From positions 310,001 to 374,000 of the forward strand of contig NZ_CP009279.1 of the NCBI RefSeq assembly GCF_000758545.1: a stretch of 64,000 nt of DNA. Direction: 5' to 3'. Each line of letters begins with the position of its first letter. The first letter of the stretch is position 1. The notes beneath the pieces are model-generated. The model saw only the letters and a list, made by a program, of their open reading frames with translations, did no database searches and was not told where the DNA came from. Below, piece by piece: positions 18,788-26,307 of this stretch. Made by a program: the position numbers and the translations under genes. The DNA is from Paenibacillus sp. FSL H7-0737 (lineage in GTDB: Bacteria > Bacillota > Bacilli > Paenibacillales > Paenibacillaceae).

Positions 18788-20257
18788 ATGAAAAAGGAAC
18801 TCATCTCCATCGTTTGTGGATTTATGCTCATAAGCGCAGTGCCATCTAGCATCGTTACCGCAGAGGCAGTACAACCCGTAAGCGGCAACGTTCAAGGGAG
18901 TATAAATCAGAATATCTCTTCTAACGCTGTACTCTCTCTTAAACAGCCATGGGGATTGACTGCTGTATCTGGCAGCAATGATCTCATTATCGTACAGTCC
19001 GGAAGCGGTACTATCAGCAAGTGGAGTAATGGTGAGCTGCAGACAGTGGCTGGACAAGGTGCAGAAGGATATATCGATGCGAATAGTGCAAAGGCCTTGT
19101 TTAATCATCCGACGTATACCGCTGCTGACAGTAAAGGCATTATCTATATCAGTGATACCGACAATCATGTCATCCGTAAAATTAAGAATGGAGAAGTATA
19201 TACCTTCGCAGGAACGGGAGCGGCTGGCTATAAAGATGGACAACCCAATACCGCGCAGTTTAACGCGCCGGGTGGATTGGCAATAGACAATAATGACAAT
19301 GTATATGTAGCCGATACGCTGAATCATGTGATTCGCAAAGTTACACCGGAAGGTATTGTGACTACTTTTGCAGGTCAGCAGGGTAATATTGGTGCTTATT
19401 TAGATGGTTCGGTAGCTTCGGCCAAATTTAATGAGCCCGTGGGTCTTGTGTTCGATGAAACCGGTAATCTCTATGTGGCTGACAGTGGGAATCAGATGAT
19501 TCGATTGATTAAAGGCAATATGGTTGAGACCTTTGCGGGCAAAGCAACGACAGTTGATCCAGTGACTGGATATATGGCTGGAGGGTTCCGCAATGGAGAT
19601 CGTCTGTCTGCGCTGTTCCATCGTCCTCGTGGACTCGCCTATGCCGATGGAGTCTTGCTGATTGCTGATAGTCTGAACCATAGGGTTCGGGCCATTCAGA
19701 AAGATGGAAGAGTCATCACAGTTGCAGGGCAGGGCACCTTGGGAGATCAAGTTGGAGCATTGGATAAAGTGATGTTTAATCAGCCTTCCGGTGTTGCGTT
19801 TGCTTCCGGGAAATTGTATGTGACGGATACGCTGAATAACAAGCTGAAGGTATTGAGTCTCGATTTGCAAGCCCTTAAGCCACTGCGTAGCGAGGGTGAT
19901 CTGCTCGATGCAGTCTCGCTACTACCAGCGGGTAAGGACATGCAAGTATGGTTGGACGGAGTACAGGTGAAATTGAATACTAACAATCTACCACTTGAGC
20001 AATCCGGCAAAATTTATTTACCGGTTAGAGCGCTATTTAGCGCATGGGGAGCGGACATTCGTTGGGATTCGGCAAGCAAAGAGACGATGATTAGCAAAGG
20101 GGAGTGGACACTTTCCCTAAAGCCAGATGCAAGCCTTAATGTGCAAAACATAAAGGGCACTTTATATGTGGCAGCTGAATATTTGCCGACGGTTTCAGCT
20201 TTTATGCAGGTTTATGATGAGGACAGTCACGCAATTGTACTGGAAAGTGGTCAATAA
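18788..20257 (+). CDS. Secreted NHL-repeat beta-propeller with copper-amine-oxidase-like stalk domain
   Basis: A 489-residue protein with a signal peptide (ends near TAEA, residue 28). Residues 50-360 are NHL-type repeats, each with a YISDTDNHVIRKI-like or YVADTLNHVIRKV-like strand followed by VYTFAGTGAAG-type strands, enough for a five- or six-bladed propeller. The C-terminal 110 residues match the copper-amine-oxidase N-terminal (stalk) domain: VQVKLNTN, IYLPVRALFSAWGADIRWD, ETMISKG, LYVAAEYLP. AGGAGA precedes the ATG. It lies 34 bases after the FecR-domain gene and is followed by a terminator, so it is the third gene of the CHASE2 operon. A wall-associated binding or scaffolding role is likely; the ligand is unknown. 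Confidence 0.85.
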   Translation: MKKELISIVCGFMLISAVPSSIVTAEAVQPVSGNVQGSINQNISSNAVLSLKQPWGLTAVSGSNDLIIVQSGSGTISKWSNGELQTVAGQGAEGYIDANSAKALFNHPTYTAADSKGIIYISDTDNHVIRKIKNGEVYTFAGTGAAGYKDGQPNTAQFNAPGGLAIDNNDNVYVADTLNHVIRKVTPEGIVTTFAGQQGNIGAYLDGSVASAKFNEPVGLVFDETGNLYVADSGNQMIRLIKGNMVETFAGKATTVDPVTGYMAGGFRNGDRLSALFHRPRGLAYADGVLLIADSLNHRVRAIQKDGRVITVAGQGTLGDQVGALDKVMFNQPSGVAFASGKLYVTDTLNNKLKVLSLDLQALKPLRSEGDLLDAVSLLPAGKDMQVWLDGVQVKLNTNNLPLEQSGKIYLPVRALFSAWGADIRWDSASKETMISKGEWTLSLKPDASLNVQNIKGTLYVAAEYLPTVSAFMQVYDEDSHAIVLESGQ

Positions 20258-20278
20258 TGGTTCGTTATTATAAAAGTT

Positions 20279-20314
20279 AAGGCTGTCGAGAAAAATCTCG
20301 ACAGCCTTTTTTTA
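20279..20314 (+). terminator. Terminator between the convergent NHL and Mn-importer genes
   Basis: AAGGCTGTCGAGA pairs with TCTCGACAGCCTT around AAAA and is followed by a seven-T run. It ends the CHASE2-FecR-NHL operon and its tail touches the stop codon of the convergent metal-importer gene. Confidence 0.9.
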
Positions 20315-21232
20315 TGACGACAATCCTTCAACGACTTTATCAATATTCCATTTAATCATCTTAATGTATGTGTCGCCTTCTTCGCCTTTCTTAGCTAAAG
20401 AATCGGTGAAAATCTTAGAATGTATCGGTACACCCGTTTCATTGGAGATGGTTTCCATTGTTTTCGGATTAACGCTCGTTTCCAAAAATAAAGCCGGCAC
20501 TTGATTTTCATCAATGATTTTAATTATATTTTTCATTTGTTCTGGCGTTCCTTGACTATCGGTATTGATTTCCCAAATAAATGCGGATTCAAATCCGTAG
20601 GCTTTTGAAAAATATTTAAATGCCCCTTCGCTTGTAACCAAAATACGTTTCTCCTGCGGGACTTTTTTTACCGCTTCTTTTGCATATTGATCCAATTCAT
20701 TAAGTTTCTTAACATATTCTGATTGGTTATTCAGATAAAATTCTTTGTTGTCCGGATCTTTTTCGATTACATGTTTAGTGATGATATCTACATATTTAAT
20801 AGCATTCTGAACATCAAGCCAGGCATGAGGATCTTCTTGAGTTTCTTTACCTTTTTCTGTTAGGTACATTGGAGTTACTTCATCTGAGACGGCAAAAGCG
20901 ACATCCTTTTTATTAGTGACATCAAGAAGGTCTTGGAACCACCCCTTACCTGTTTCCAGGTTCAATCCGTTATAAAAAACTAAATCTGCACTAGATACTT
21001 TACTTGTATCCTTAGGTAATGGATCGTACATATGCGGGTCTGTTCCGATGGGAACCATGCTATAGACCTCAGCTTTTTCCCCTACAATGTTTTCGGTCAT
21101 ATCCGCGATAATGGAGTAGGTTGCAACAATCTTCAATTTGTCATGGTCTGCTTCTCCCTCACTAACGGTTGAACATGCGGTAAATAGCAAGATGAACATT
21201 GTCAAAGAGAGCATCTTTATTGTTTTTTTCAT
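20312..21232 (-). CDS. mntA: Manganese/zinc ABC importer binding lipoprotein (PsaA/MntA-type)
   Basis: A 306-residue family 9 solute-binding protein. The lipobox FTAC places the lipidated Cys at residue 20. The four metal ligands of Mn-type proteins are all present at spacings close to PsaA: His67 (GTDPHMY), His136 (DPHAWL), Glu202 (SEGAFKYFSKAYG) and Asp277 (FTDSLA). The His-rich loop typical of zinc proteins such as ZnuA is absent, which favours manganese (or iron). The start overlaps the permease stop by four bases. Operators upstream of the operon resemble MntR sites and support manganese. Confidence 0.88.
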   Translation of the reverse strand: MKKTIKMLSLTMFILLFTACSTVSEGEADHDKLKIVATYSIIADMTENIVGEKAEVYSMVPIGTDPHMYDPLPKDTSKVSSADLVFYNGLNLETGKGWFQDLLDVTNKKDVAFAVSDEVTPMYLTEKGKETQEDPHAWLDVQNAIKYVDIITKHVIEKDPDNKEFYLNNQSEYVKKLNELDQYAKEAVKKVPQEKRILVTSEGAFKYFSKAYGFESAFIWEINTDSQGTPEQMKNIIKIIDENQVPALFLETSVNPKTMETISNETGVPIHSKIFTDSLAKKGEEGDTYIKMIKWNIDKVVEGLSS

Positions 21233-22071
21233 CCTTGTTTAACCCCTTTTCTTAGAAAATTATTTTTGGGCGAGATAATAAATGATATAGCAAACAAACT
21301 TACCCCTACTAGAACAATGGTGGCACTTGTAGGTAAATTGAATCTGAAGCTAATGATCACACCTATAATTCCAGATACAGCGCCGATGGTGGAAGCCAGG
21401 ATAATCATATGGATCAGCTTATTTGTCCAAAGATATGATGTAGCTGCTGGAATAACTAGCATTGCAATCACAAGCACAATGCCTACTTGAGATAATGAGG
21501 ACACAGTAACCACGGATAACAGCATCATCAATAAATAATGATAGAATCCCGTTTTTAAACCAAATGCCTTAGAGACGACAGGATCAAACGAGCTAATTAA
21601 CAGCTCTTTATACAACAATGAAATGATGGCAATAACAACAAGCATGATAATAAATGATTGCATTAACTCGGACTGCGGGACGGCTAAGATGTTACCGAAT
21701 AAAATATGAGTTAGATCAAGCCCGCTCTTGGCGAAAGTGATTAAGACAATTCCTAGAGCGAAAAATGAGCTGAGAATAATTCCGATCGAGGTATCACTTT
21801 TGATATTGCTGCGACTTGTTATGAATTGAATGAGGATGGCCGCTAAAAGTCCAAACAATGAAGCTCCTACAAGAATGTTGATCCCTAAAATATAAGATAA
21901 CGCCACACCTGGTAATACAGCATGAGATAAAGCATCTCCCATTAATGACATTTTTCTAAGTACAATAAAACTTCCTAAAACCCCTGAAACAATGCCGAGA
22001 ATGATAGCAGACAATCCGGCGTTAAGCGCATAGATCGGAATGTTTAATAATGATGAGAAATAATCAATCAT
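21229..22071 (-). CDS. Manganese/zinc ABC importer permease
   Basis: A 280-residue membrane protein of the ABC-3 family with eight to nine hydrophobic segments, including GVLGSFIVLRKMSLMGDALSHAVLPG near residues 30-55 (the conserved GDALSHA motif) and AMLVIPAATSYLWT near residue 205. It overlaps the ATPase gene by eight bases and the binding-protein gene by four, consistent with a tightly coupled three-gene importer operon. Only one permease gene is present, so the channel would be a homodimer. Confidence 0.9.
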   Translation of the reverse strand: MIDYFSSLLNIPIYALNAGLSAIILGIVSGVLGSFIVLRKMSLMGDALSHAVLPGVALSYILGINILVGASLFGLLAAILIQFITSRSNIKSDTSIGIILSSFFALGIVLITFAKSGLDLTHILFGNILAVPQSELMQSFIIMLVVIAIISLLYKELLISSFDPVVSKAFGLKTGFYHYLLMMLLSVVTVSSLSQVGIVLVIAMLVIPAATSYLWTNKLIHMIILASTIGAVSGIIGVIISFRFNLPTSATIVLVGVSLFAISFIISPKNNFLRKGVKQG

Positions 22072-22810
22072 TTTCGGCGCCCCCCATTCCTTTGATTACA
22101 AGATTACCTAAGGAAGCCCCGTAAGCATTTAGGATATTGTCGGCTGTAAAGGTGTCTTTCACATCGCCAAAAGCAATAAGCTTTTTATTGAGAATGATTA
22201 CTTTGTCAAAGTATTCTTCGACTTCATGTAAATCATGATGAACGATCAATATGGTTTTCCCTTCTTCGCGAAGCTGTTTAAGCAGTTTTACAATGATTTT
22301 TTCACTGACTAGATCTATACCGACAAAAGGTTCGTCTAAAAAAAATACATCCGCTTTTTGGGCAAGCGCTCTGGCAATAAAAACTCTTTGTAGTTGTCCT
22401 CCAGACAAATTACTAATTTGTTTATTTGCAAGATCACTTATATCTACCATGGCCATACATTCCTCGACGCGTTGCCGCTCTTTTTTCCCGGGGCGCTGGA
22501 AGATTCTTAAGTTTGGATAGGTTCCAGTTAGCACTGTATCGTTCACTGTGATTGGAAAAGTAAGGTCAATATCATTTTTTTGCGGTACATATGCGATCTT
22601 CCGTTTATACTCAGAAATGTCTTTTCCCTCTACCCTCACCGTTCCGCTTCTTTTCTTGATTACTTCTAACAATGACTTAATGAATGTCGATTTTCCTGCA
22701 CCATTTGGCCCGATAATTCCGATGGTATACCCAAAGGGAATATCGATATTTACATTTTCTAGCGCTGAATTACCGAAATAATCCACGTTTAGGTTTCTAA
22801 TTTCAATCAT
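22064..22810 (-). CDS. mntB: Manganese/zinc ABC importer ATPase
   Basis: I place the start at the ATG at 22810 (MIEIRNLN), preceded by GAGGAGC; the frame extends upstream but that part overlaps an operator. The 248 residues hold the Walker A GPNGAGKS, Q-loop VPQKNDIDLTFP, signature LSGGQLQR, Walker B VFFLDEPF and the switch HHDLHEV. The IDLTFP segment after the Q-loop is typical of Mn/Zn ATPases such as PsaB, MntB and ZnuC. It is the first gene of the operon. Confidence 0.92.
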   Translation of the reverse strand: MIEIRNLNVDYFGNSALENVNIDIPFGYTIGIIGPNGAGKSTFIKSLLEVIKKRSGTVRVEGKDISEYKRKIAYVPQKNDIDLTFPITVNDTVLTGTYPNLRIFQRPGKKERQRVEECMAMVDISDLANKQISNLSGGQLQRVFIARALAQKADVFFLDEPFVGIDLVSEKIIVKLLKQLREEGKTILIVHHDLHEVEEYFDKVIILNKKLIAFGDVKDTFTADNILNAYGASLGNLVIKGMGGAEND

Positions 22811-22842
22811 TAAAAAGCTCCTCGTCTTGAAATTTATTGATT

Positions 22843-22860
22843 TGTTTCCTATTGGAAACA
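22843..22860. promoter_or_regulatory. MntR-like operator, proximal copy
   Basis: TGTTTCCTATTGGAAACA is an 18-base near-perfect palindrome about 33 bases upstream of the ATPase start, within the untranslated leader. A second copy lies 38 bases away. Both resemble the DtxR/MntR-type site of Bacillus (TTTGCCTTAAGGAAAC-like). Confidence 0.65.
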
Positions 22861-22880
22861 TTTATTTTAATTATCTAATT

Positions 22881-22898
22881 TGTTTCCCTAGGTAAACA
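22881..22898. promoter_or_regulatory. MntR-like operator, distal copy
   Basis: TGTTTCCCTAGGTAAACA is an 18-base near palindrome immediately downstream of the predicted transcription start of the importer operon, where a bound Mn-dependent repressor would block transcription. Confidence 0.7.
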
Positions 22899-22913
22899 TT
22901 TATTCTTAGGTAC

Positions 22914-22942
22914 AATATATTTAACAATGGGCAAAATGTCAA
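22914..22942 (-). promoter_or_regulatory. SigA promoter of the manganese importer operon
   Basis: On the minus strand, a consensus TTGACA (22942-22937), 17-base spacer and TATATT (22919-22914). The start point would fall near 22907, so both MntR-like palindromes lie within the first 65 transcribed bases. Confidence 0.8.
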
Positions 22943-23036
22943 TGGAAAAGCTTAAAATTTATTTGATTTTGAATTAGTACAAGCATGCGATCTGCACCGG
23001 TATTGGGGTGATTTTTTTAGAATTAAAAATACATAC

Positions 23037-23066
23037 TTGACAGGTAGGAATAAAGGGTTATATGAT
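23037..23066 (+). promoter_or_regulatory. SigA promoter of the sulfur operon
   Basis: Consensus TTGACA at 23037-23042, 18-base spacer, TATGAT at 23061-23066; start point near 23073. It gives a leader of about 140 bases before the MarR-type gene. Confidence 0.7.
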
Positions 23067-23072
23067 ATCAGC

Positions 23073-23190
23073 AATACTTAAACACTAATTAAATGAACAG
23101 TGAAATAATTTATCTGAGCCGATTGGACCGCCAAAGGCTCCCGCACTTTTCCCTTGCCTGGGATATGTGCTGGGAGTCTTTTTTTGTTGG
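23073..23190 (+). promoter_or_regulatory. Transcription attenuator in the sulfur-operon leader
   Basis: A strong terminator pairs GGCTCCCGCAC (23136-23146) with GTGC (23167-23170) and GGGAGTC (23172-23178), with one bulged T, followed by seven T (23179-23185). It lies before the first gene of the operon, so it must be bypassed for expression. An upstream GAGCC (23116-23120) can pair with GGCTC (23136-23140), which would break the terminator stem: the mutually exclusive arrangement of an attenuator or riboswitch. The segment between the two arms can form a further small CCC/GGG hairpin. It does not match a riboswitch class I know. Confidence 0.65.
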
Positions 23191-23206
23191 CTATGGAGAG
23201 AGATGA
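23093..23206 (+). CDS. Possible 37-codon leader ORF spanning the attenuator
   Basis: An ATG at 23093, about 20 bases after the predicted transcription start, opens a frame of 37 codons ending in TGA at 23204-23206, eight bases before the MarR start. The frame reads through both arms of the terminator. It contains one Cys codon (codon 26, TGC, in the 3' arm of the terminator) flanked by Trp codons 23 and 27. There is no Shine-Dalgarno sequence before the ATG, which weakens the case. Translation through the hairpin would prevent its formation, so a ribosome-mediated attenuation role is possible. No homologue is known to me. Confidence 0.35.
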   Translation: MNSEIIYLSRLDRQRLPHFSLAWDMCWESFFVGYGER

Positions 23207-23213
23207 GGTAAGA

Positions 23214-23759
23214 ATGAGCGATACGTATTGGAGACAGCTGGAGGAGACGGACTGGGTATTCCGCAAGATGGTCCGCAGATTTGTAAAGGAACGGGATAAG
23301 GTTGCAGTAGCAGGCATCTCTTTACCCGGCATGCTGATTCTACATAAAATCATTCGCGAGGGTGAACAGCGGCTTGGGGATTTAGCAGATGAACTGGACT
23401 TTACGTCAGGTGCGATCACAGCTTTGAGCGATAAGCTTGAGGCAGGCGGATTTACTGTACGCAGACGTAAGGAAGGGGACCGCAGGACGGTGATGCTGGA
23501 CATCACAGACAAAGGCCGGAAGATGGCAGAGCTTAACAGCAACATTGGGGAACGATGTATTTCGCTTCTGTTTGAGGGGTTCACGGAAGAGGAATTGGTG
23601 CAGCAAAGTCACTTTTATCAGCGGATCATTAGTAATCTCGAAGGATTCTCAGACATCTTGCTGAAGCTGGTGAAGGAGAATGCTGAGGCTGAAGCTTCTC
23701 CAAACCTTGAACAGAAGCCACGAGCAGTCACAAAGAAAAGTAATTATCTTAGCTATTAA
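23214..23759 (+). CDS. MarR-family transcriptional regulator
   Basis: I take the ATG at 23214 (MSDTYW) as start, with GAGG five bases upstream; an ATG at 23193 is also in frame. The 181 residues form a MarR winged helix: helices DLADELDFTSGAITALSDKLEAGGF and a basic wing RRRKEGDRRTVMLDITDKGRKMAE, the family's most conserved stretch. It is the first gene of an operon encoding an arylsulfotransferase-like protein and an SsuABC-like importer. It probably controls this operon in response to an aromatic or sulfur compound. The C-terminal 30 residues are variable and basic. Confidence 0.88.
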   Translation: MSDTYWRQLEETDWVFRKMVRRFVKERDKVAVAGISLPGMLILHKIIREGEQRLGDLADELDFTSGAITALSDKLEAGGFTVRRRKEGDRRTVMLDITDKGRKMAELNSNIGERCISLLFEGFTEEELVQQSHFYQRIISNLEGFSDILLKLVKENAEAEASPNLEQKPRAVTKKSNYLSY

Positions 23760-23787
23760 AATAAATTAAATGTAGGAGAGATGAACG

Positions 23788-25242
23788 ATGGGACATTCAA
23801 CCATATTTCCAACTGGAGCAACCGTATATAATCCGAGCAAAGCGTGGAGTGGCTATACCGTATTTCAAGCGGGTGAAGAAGGTGTTGTACTGATTGATAT
23901 GAACGGTAAAGAAGTGCATCTGTGGAAGGGGCTGCTCGGGTTTCCGGCTAAAATCTTCCCTGGTGGTTATGTGCTAGGCAGTACAGGAAGGAGAGATCCC
24001 AAATTTGGCATTCAGGATAATGTAGATCTGGTGCAGGTCGATTGGGACGGTAACATTGTATGGAAATATAACAGCTATGAACATATAGAAGATCCGGGTT
24101 ATGAACCGCTCTGGTATGCCCGCCAGCATCATGATTATCAGCGCGAGGGCAATCCAGTAGGTTATTTTGCACCAGGGCTAGAGCCTAAGGTTGACGGTGG
24201 CAAAACCCTAATCCTCGCTCACAAAAATATCTACAACCACCAAATCTCCGACAAGCAGCTGCTGGATGACACGATTATCGAAGTGGATTGGGAAGGGAAT
24301 ATCGTTTGGGAGTGGGCTCCGAATGAACATTTTGCAGAGCTAGGCTTTGATGAAGCGGCGAAAAACGTCTTATTCCGTGATCCTAACTCACGCTCCTTCG
24401 GGAATCTGGGGGGCGGTGTGGGTGACTGGTTGCATATCAATTCAGCTTCGTATGTAGGACCTAATAAGTTTTACGATGCAGGCGATGAGCGTTTCCATCC
24501 AGATAACGTGATCTGGGATGCACGGGAAGCGAATATTATCGCAATTACAGATAAGCGTACCGGGGCTATCGTGTGGAGAATCGGTCCAGACTACTCACTG
24601 CCAGAATTGAAGCATATCGATTGGATCATTGGCCAGCATCATGCGCACATCATTCCGAAGGGCTTGCCGGGAGAAGGAAACCTGCTCGTATTTGATAACG
24701 GAGGTTGGGGCGGTTATGGTCTTCCCAATCCATCTTCACCCTTTGGGCAAAAAAATGCACTTCGCGACTACTCTCGAATTCTAGAGATTAATCCAGTGAC
24801 ACTCGAAATTGAATGGCAGTATACCGCGGCAGAAGCAGGCTTCTCCGTTCCGACGGATTCCTACAAATTCTACAGTCCTTATATCAGCTCAGCACAGCGG
24901 CTTCCGAATGGCAACACCTTAATAACGGAAGGATCTAACGGTAGACTTTTCGAGGTTACACCAGAGCATGAACTGGTCTGGGAATATATCTCACCGTATA
25001 ACGATTCCAGAAATACAAACATGGTTTACCGTTCCTATCGTGTGCCTTATGCGTGGGTACCACAGCTGGAGAAGCCGGAAGAACAAGCGATTGAGCCGAT
25101 AGATGTCACGCAGTTCAGAGTACCAGGAGCTGCACCTAAGGGATCGGATTCGGTAGTGAACGTGGCAACAACCCTGCCGTTTGTTGAGGGGGCTGCTTGT
25201 GTGGCGACGACTGATGAAGGTAGTAGCCGCAAAGCCAACTAA
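23788..25242 (+). CDS. Arylsulfotransferase-like beta-propeller protein, cytosolic
   Basis: A 484-residue protein of the aryl-sulfate sulfotransferase (ASST-like) group. It is rich in propeller strands of the type VDWEGNIVWEWAPNEHF, LEINPVTLEIEWQY and FEVTPEHELVWEY. Conserved histidines occur in RQHHDYQ (near residue 113) and GQHHAHIIP (near residue 283), and a late arginine/asparagine segment RLPNGNTLITEG is present, matching the family's active-site strands. Unlike periplasmic AssT it has no signal peptide. TAGGAGAG precedes the ATG. Being co-transcribed with a MarR regulator and an alkanesulfonate-type importer, it may move sulfate groups from imported aryl sulfates. Function is by family and context only. 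Confidence 0.8.
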   Translation: MGHSTIFPTGATVYNPSKAWSGYTVFQAGEEGVVLIDMNGKEVHLWKGLLGFPAKIFPGGYVLGSTGRRDPKFGIQDNVDLVQVDWDGNIVWKYNSYEHIEDPGYEPLWYARQHHDYQREGNPVGYFAPGLEPKVDGGKTLILAHKNIYNHQISDKQLLDDTIIEVDWEGNIVWEWAPNEHFAELGFDEAAKNVLFRDPNSRSFGNLGGGVGDWLHINSASYVGPNKFYDAGDERFHPDNVIWDAREANIIAITDKRTGAIVWRIGPDYSLPELKHIDWIIGQHHAHIIPKGLPGEGNLLVFDNGGWGGYGLPNPSSPFGQKNALRDYSRILEINPVTLEIEWQYTAAEAGFSVPTDSYKFYSPYISSAQRLPNGNTLITEGSNGRLFEVTPEHELVWEYISPYNDSRNTNMVYRSYRVPYAWVPQLEKPEEQAIEPIDVTQFRVPGAAPKGSDSVVNVATTLPFVEGAACVATTDEGSSRKAN

Positions 25243-25264
25243 TACATTTGAGGGGGATGTCGTT

Positions 25265-26296
25265 GTGAAAAAGTCATGGATCAGCTCAAGCTTTCTGCTC
25301 TTATCCTTATCCGTTGTTATCCTATTATCAGGTTGCAGCTCCAAAGGTGATGCGTCGTCCTCTAAAGATGGAGCATTGAACGGCAAAAAAGAGACATTGA
25401 AGATTAAAATCGCTGACATCAATACGAATCCAACCTTTCGTGTGGCATTAGATAAAGGTATCTTCGCCAAACACGGGATAAACGCCGAACTAGTCAACTT
25501 TGGTTCCCCGGCAGAAGGTGTAAATGCACTCTTCATTAAACAGGTAGATGTTGCTTTCGGGGCCGATTTTCCCTTGTTGAACGCAGTGTCGAAAGGAGAT
25601 TACGCTATCATCGCCTCTGCGGGTCTGGCGACAGATGAAGCTTCTACAGAATGGAAGCTGTTCGTACAGGATGATATCAAGACAGCTGAGGAATTGAAAA
25701 GCAAGAAGCTGAGCTTTATTCGTGGAACCTTCATTCCGTACCTTTGGGATGAATATTTAAAAGAGCATAACATCGCGCTCAGTGATATGGAATTGATAGG
25801 GCAGGGAGCCTTTGACGAATCTTATATCGCTTTGAAGCAAGGGGCTGTGGATGGTGCATGGTTCTATGGTTCAGTTCTTAATGATAAGCTGGGTGCCCTT
25901 GCAGGCGTACATGAGCTGACGGATATGTCCAAAACAACCGTGCGGTTAGGGATGGGCATTGTAGCAGGGAATGATTTTGTAACGAAAAATCCAGAGGGGA
26001 TCGCGAACTTTCTCGCAGCAGTGGATGAAGCAGGGGGCTATGCCCAGGCTCATCCAGATGAGGTTGCTGATTTGATGTACGAGGAAGTGAAGCAGCCTAA
26101 GGAATCGACGATCAAAGATCTTCCGAACAATCCATGGGCGCTCGGATTCACGCAGGCGGCCTATGACAGTCTGACGAAGCAGAAGAAATATATGGTCGAC
26201 AATGGAATCATCGAGAAGGATTTCGATCTGGATAGCAAGCTGAATCTTGAACCGCTAACCAAAGCTTTGCCGGAAAAAGTCACGTATAAGAAATAG
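25265..26296 (+). CDS. ABC importer solute-binding lipoprotein, SsuA/TauA/NMT1-like
   Basis: The GTG at 25265 is preceded by GAGGGGGAT seven bases upstream, and starts exactly before a lipoprotein signal peptide (lipobox LLSGC, Cys near residue 22), so I prefer it to the TTG at 25181 inside the previous gene. The 343 residues match NMT1/SsuA family binding proteins: a KGIFAKHGINAELVNFGSP segment and VDVAFGADFPLLNA, followed by SFIRGTFIPYLWDEYLKEHN. These bind sulfonates, taurine, sulfate esters or thiamine precursors. The neighbours (SsuB- and SsuC-like genes, arylsulfotransferase) favour an organosulfur ligand. Confidence 0.88.
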   Translation: MKKSWISSSFLLLSLSVVILLSGCSSKGDASSSKDGALNGKKETLKIKIADINTNPTFRVALDKGIFAKHGINAELVNFGSPAEGVNALFIKQVDVAFGADFPLLNAVSKGDYAIIASAGLATDEASTEWKLFVQDDIKTAEELKSKKLSFIRGTFIPYLWDEYLKEHNIALSDMELIGQGAFDESYIALKQGAVDGAWFYGSVLNDKLGALAGVHELTDMSKTTVRLGMGIVAGNDFVTKNPEGIANFLAAVDEAGGYAQAHPDEVADLMYEEVKQPKESTIKDLPNNPWALGFTQAAYDSLTKQKKYMVDNGIIEKDFDLDSKLNLEPLTKALPEKVTYKK

Positions 26297-26307
26297 GAGG
26301 GTTCAGC

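Noticed and set aside
23116..23150. T-box antiterminator, from the resemblance of TTGGACCGCC to the T-box TGGNACCGC
   Set aside because: One base is missing from the tRNA-pairing motif, the leader is too short for a Stem I specifier loop, and the downstream genes are not amino-acid genes.
25181..25264. Upstream extension of the SsuA-like gene to a TTG at 25181
   Set aside because: It would overlap the arylsulfotransferase gene by more than 60 bases and bury the lipoprotein signal peptide; the GTG at 25265 has the proper ribosome binding site.
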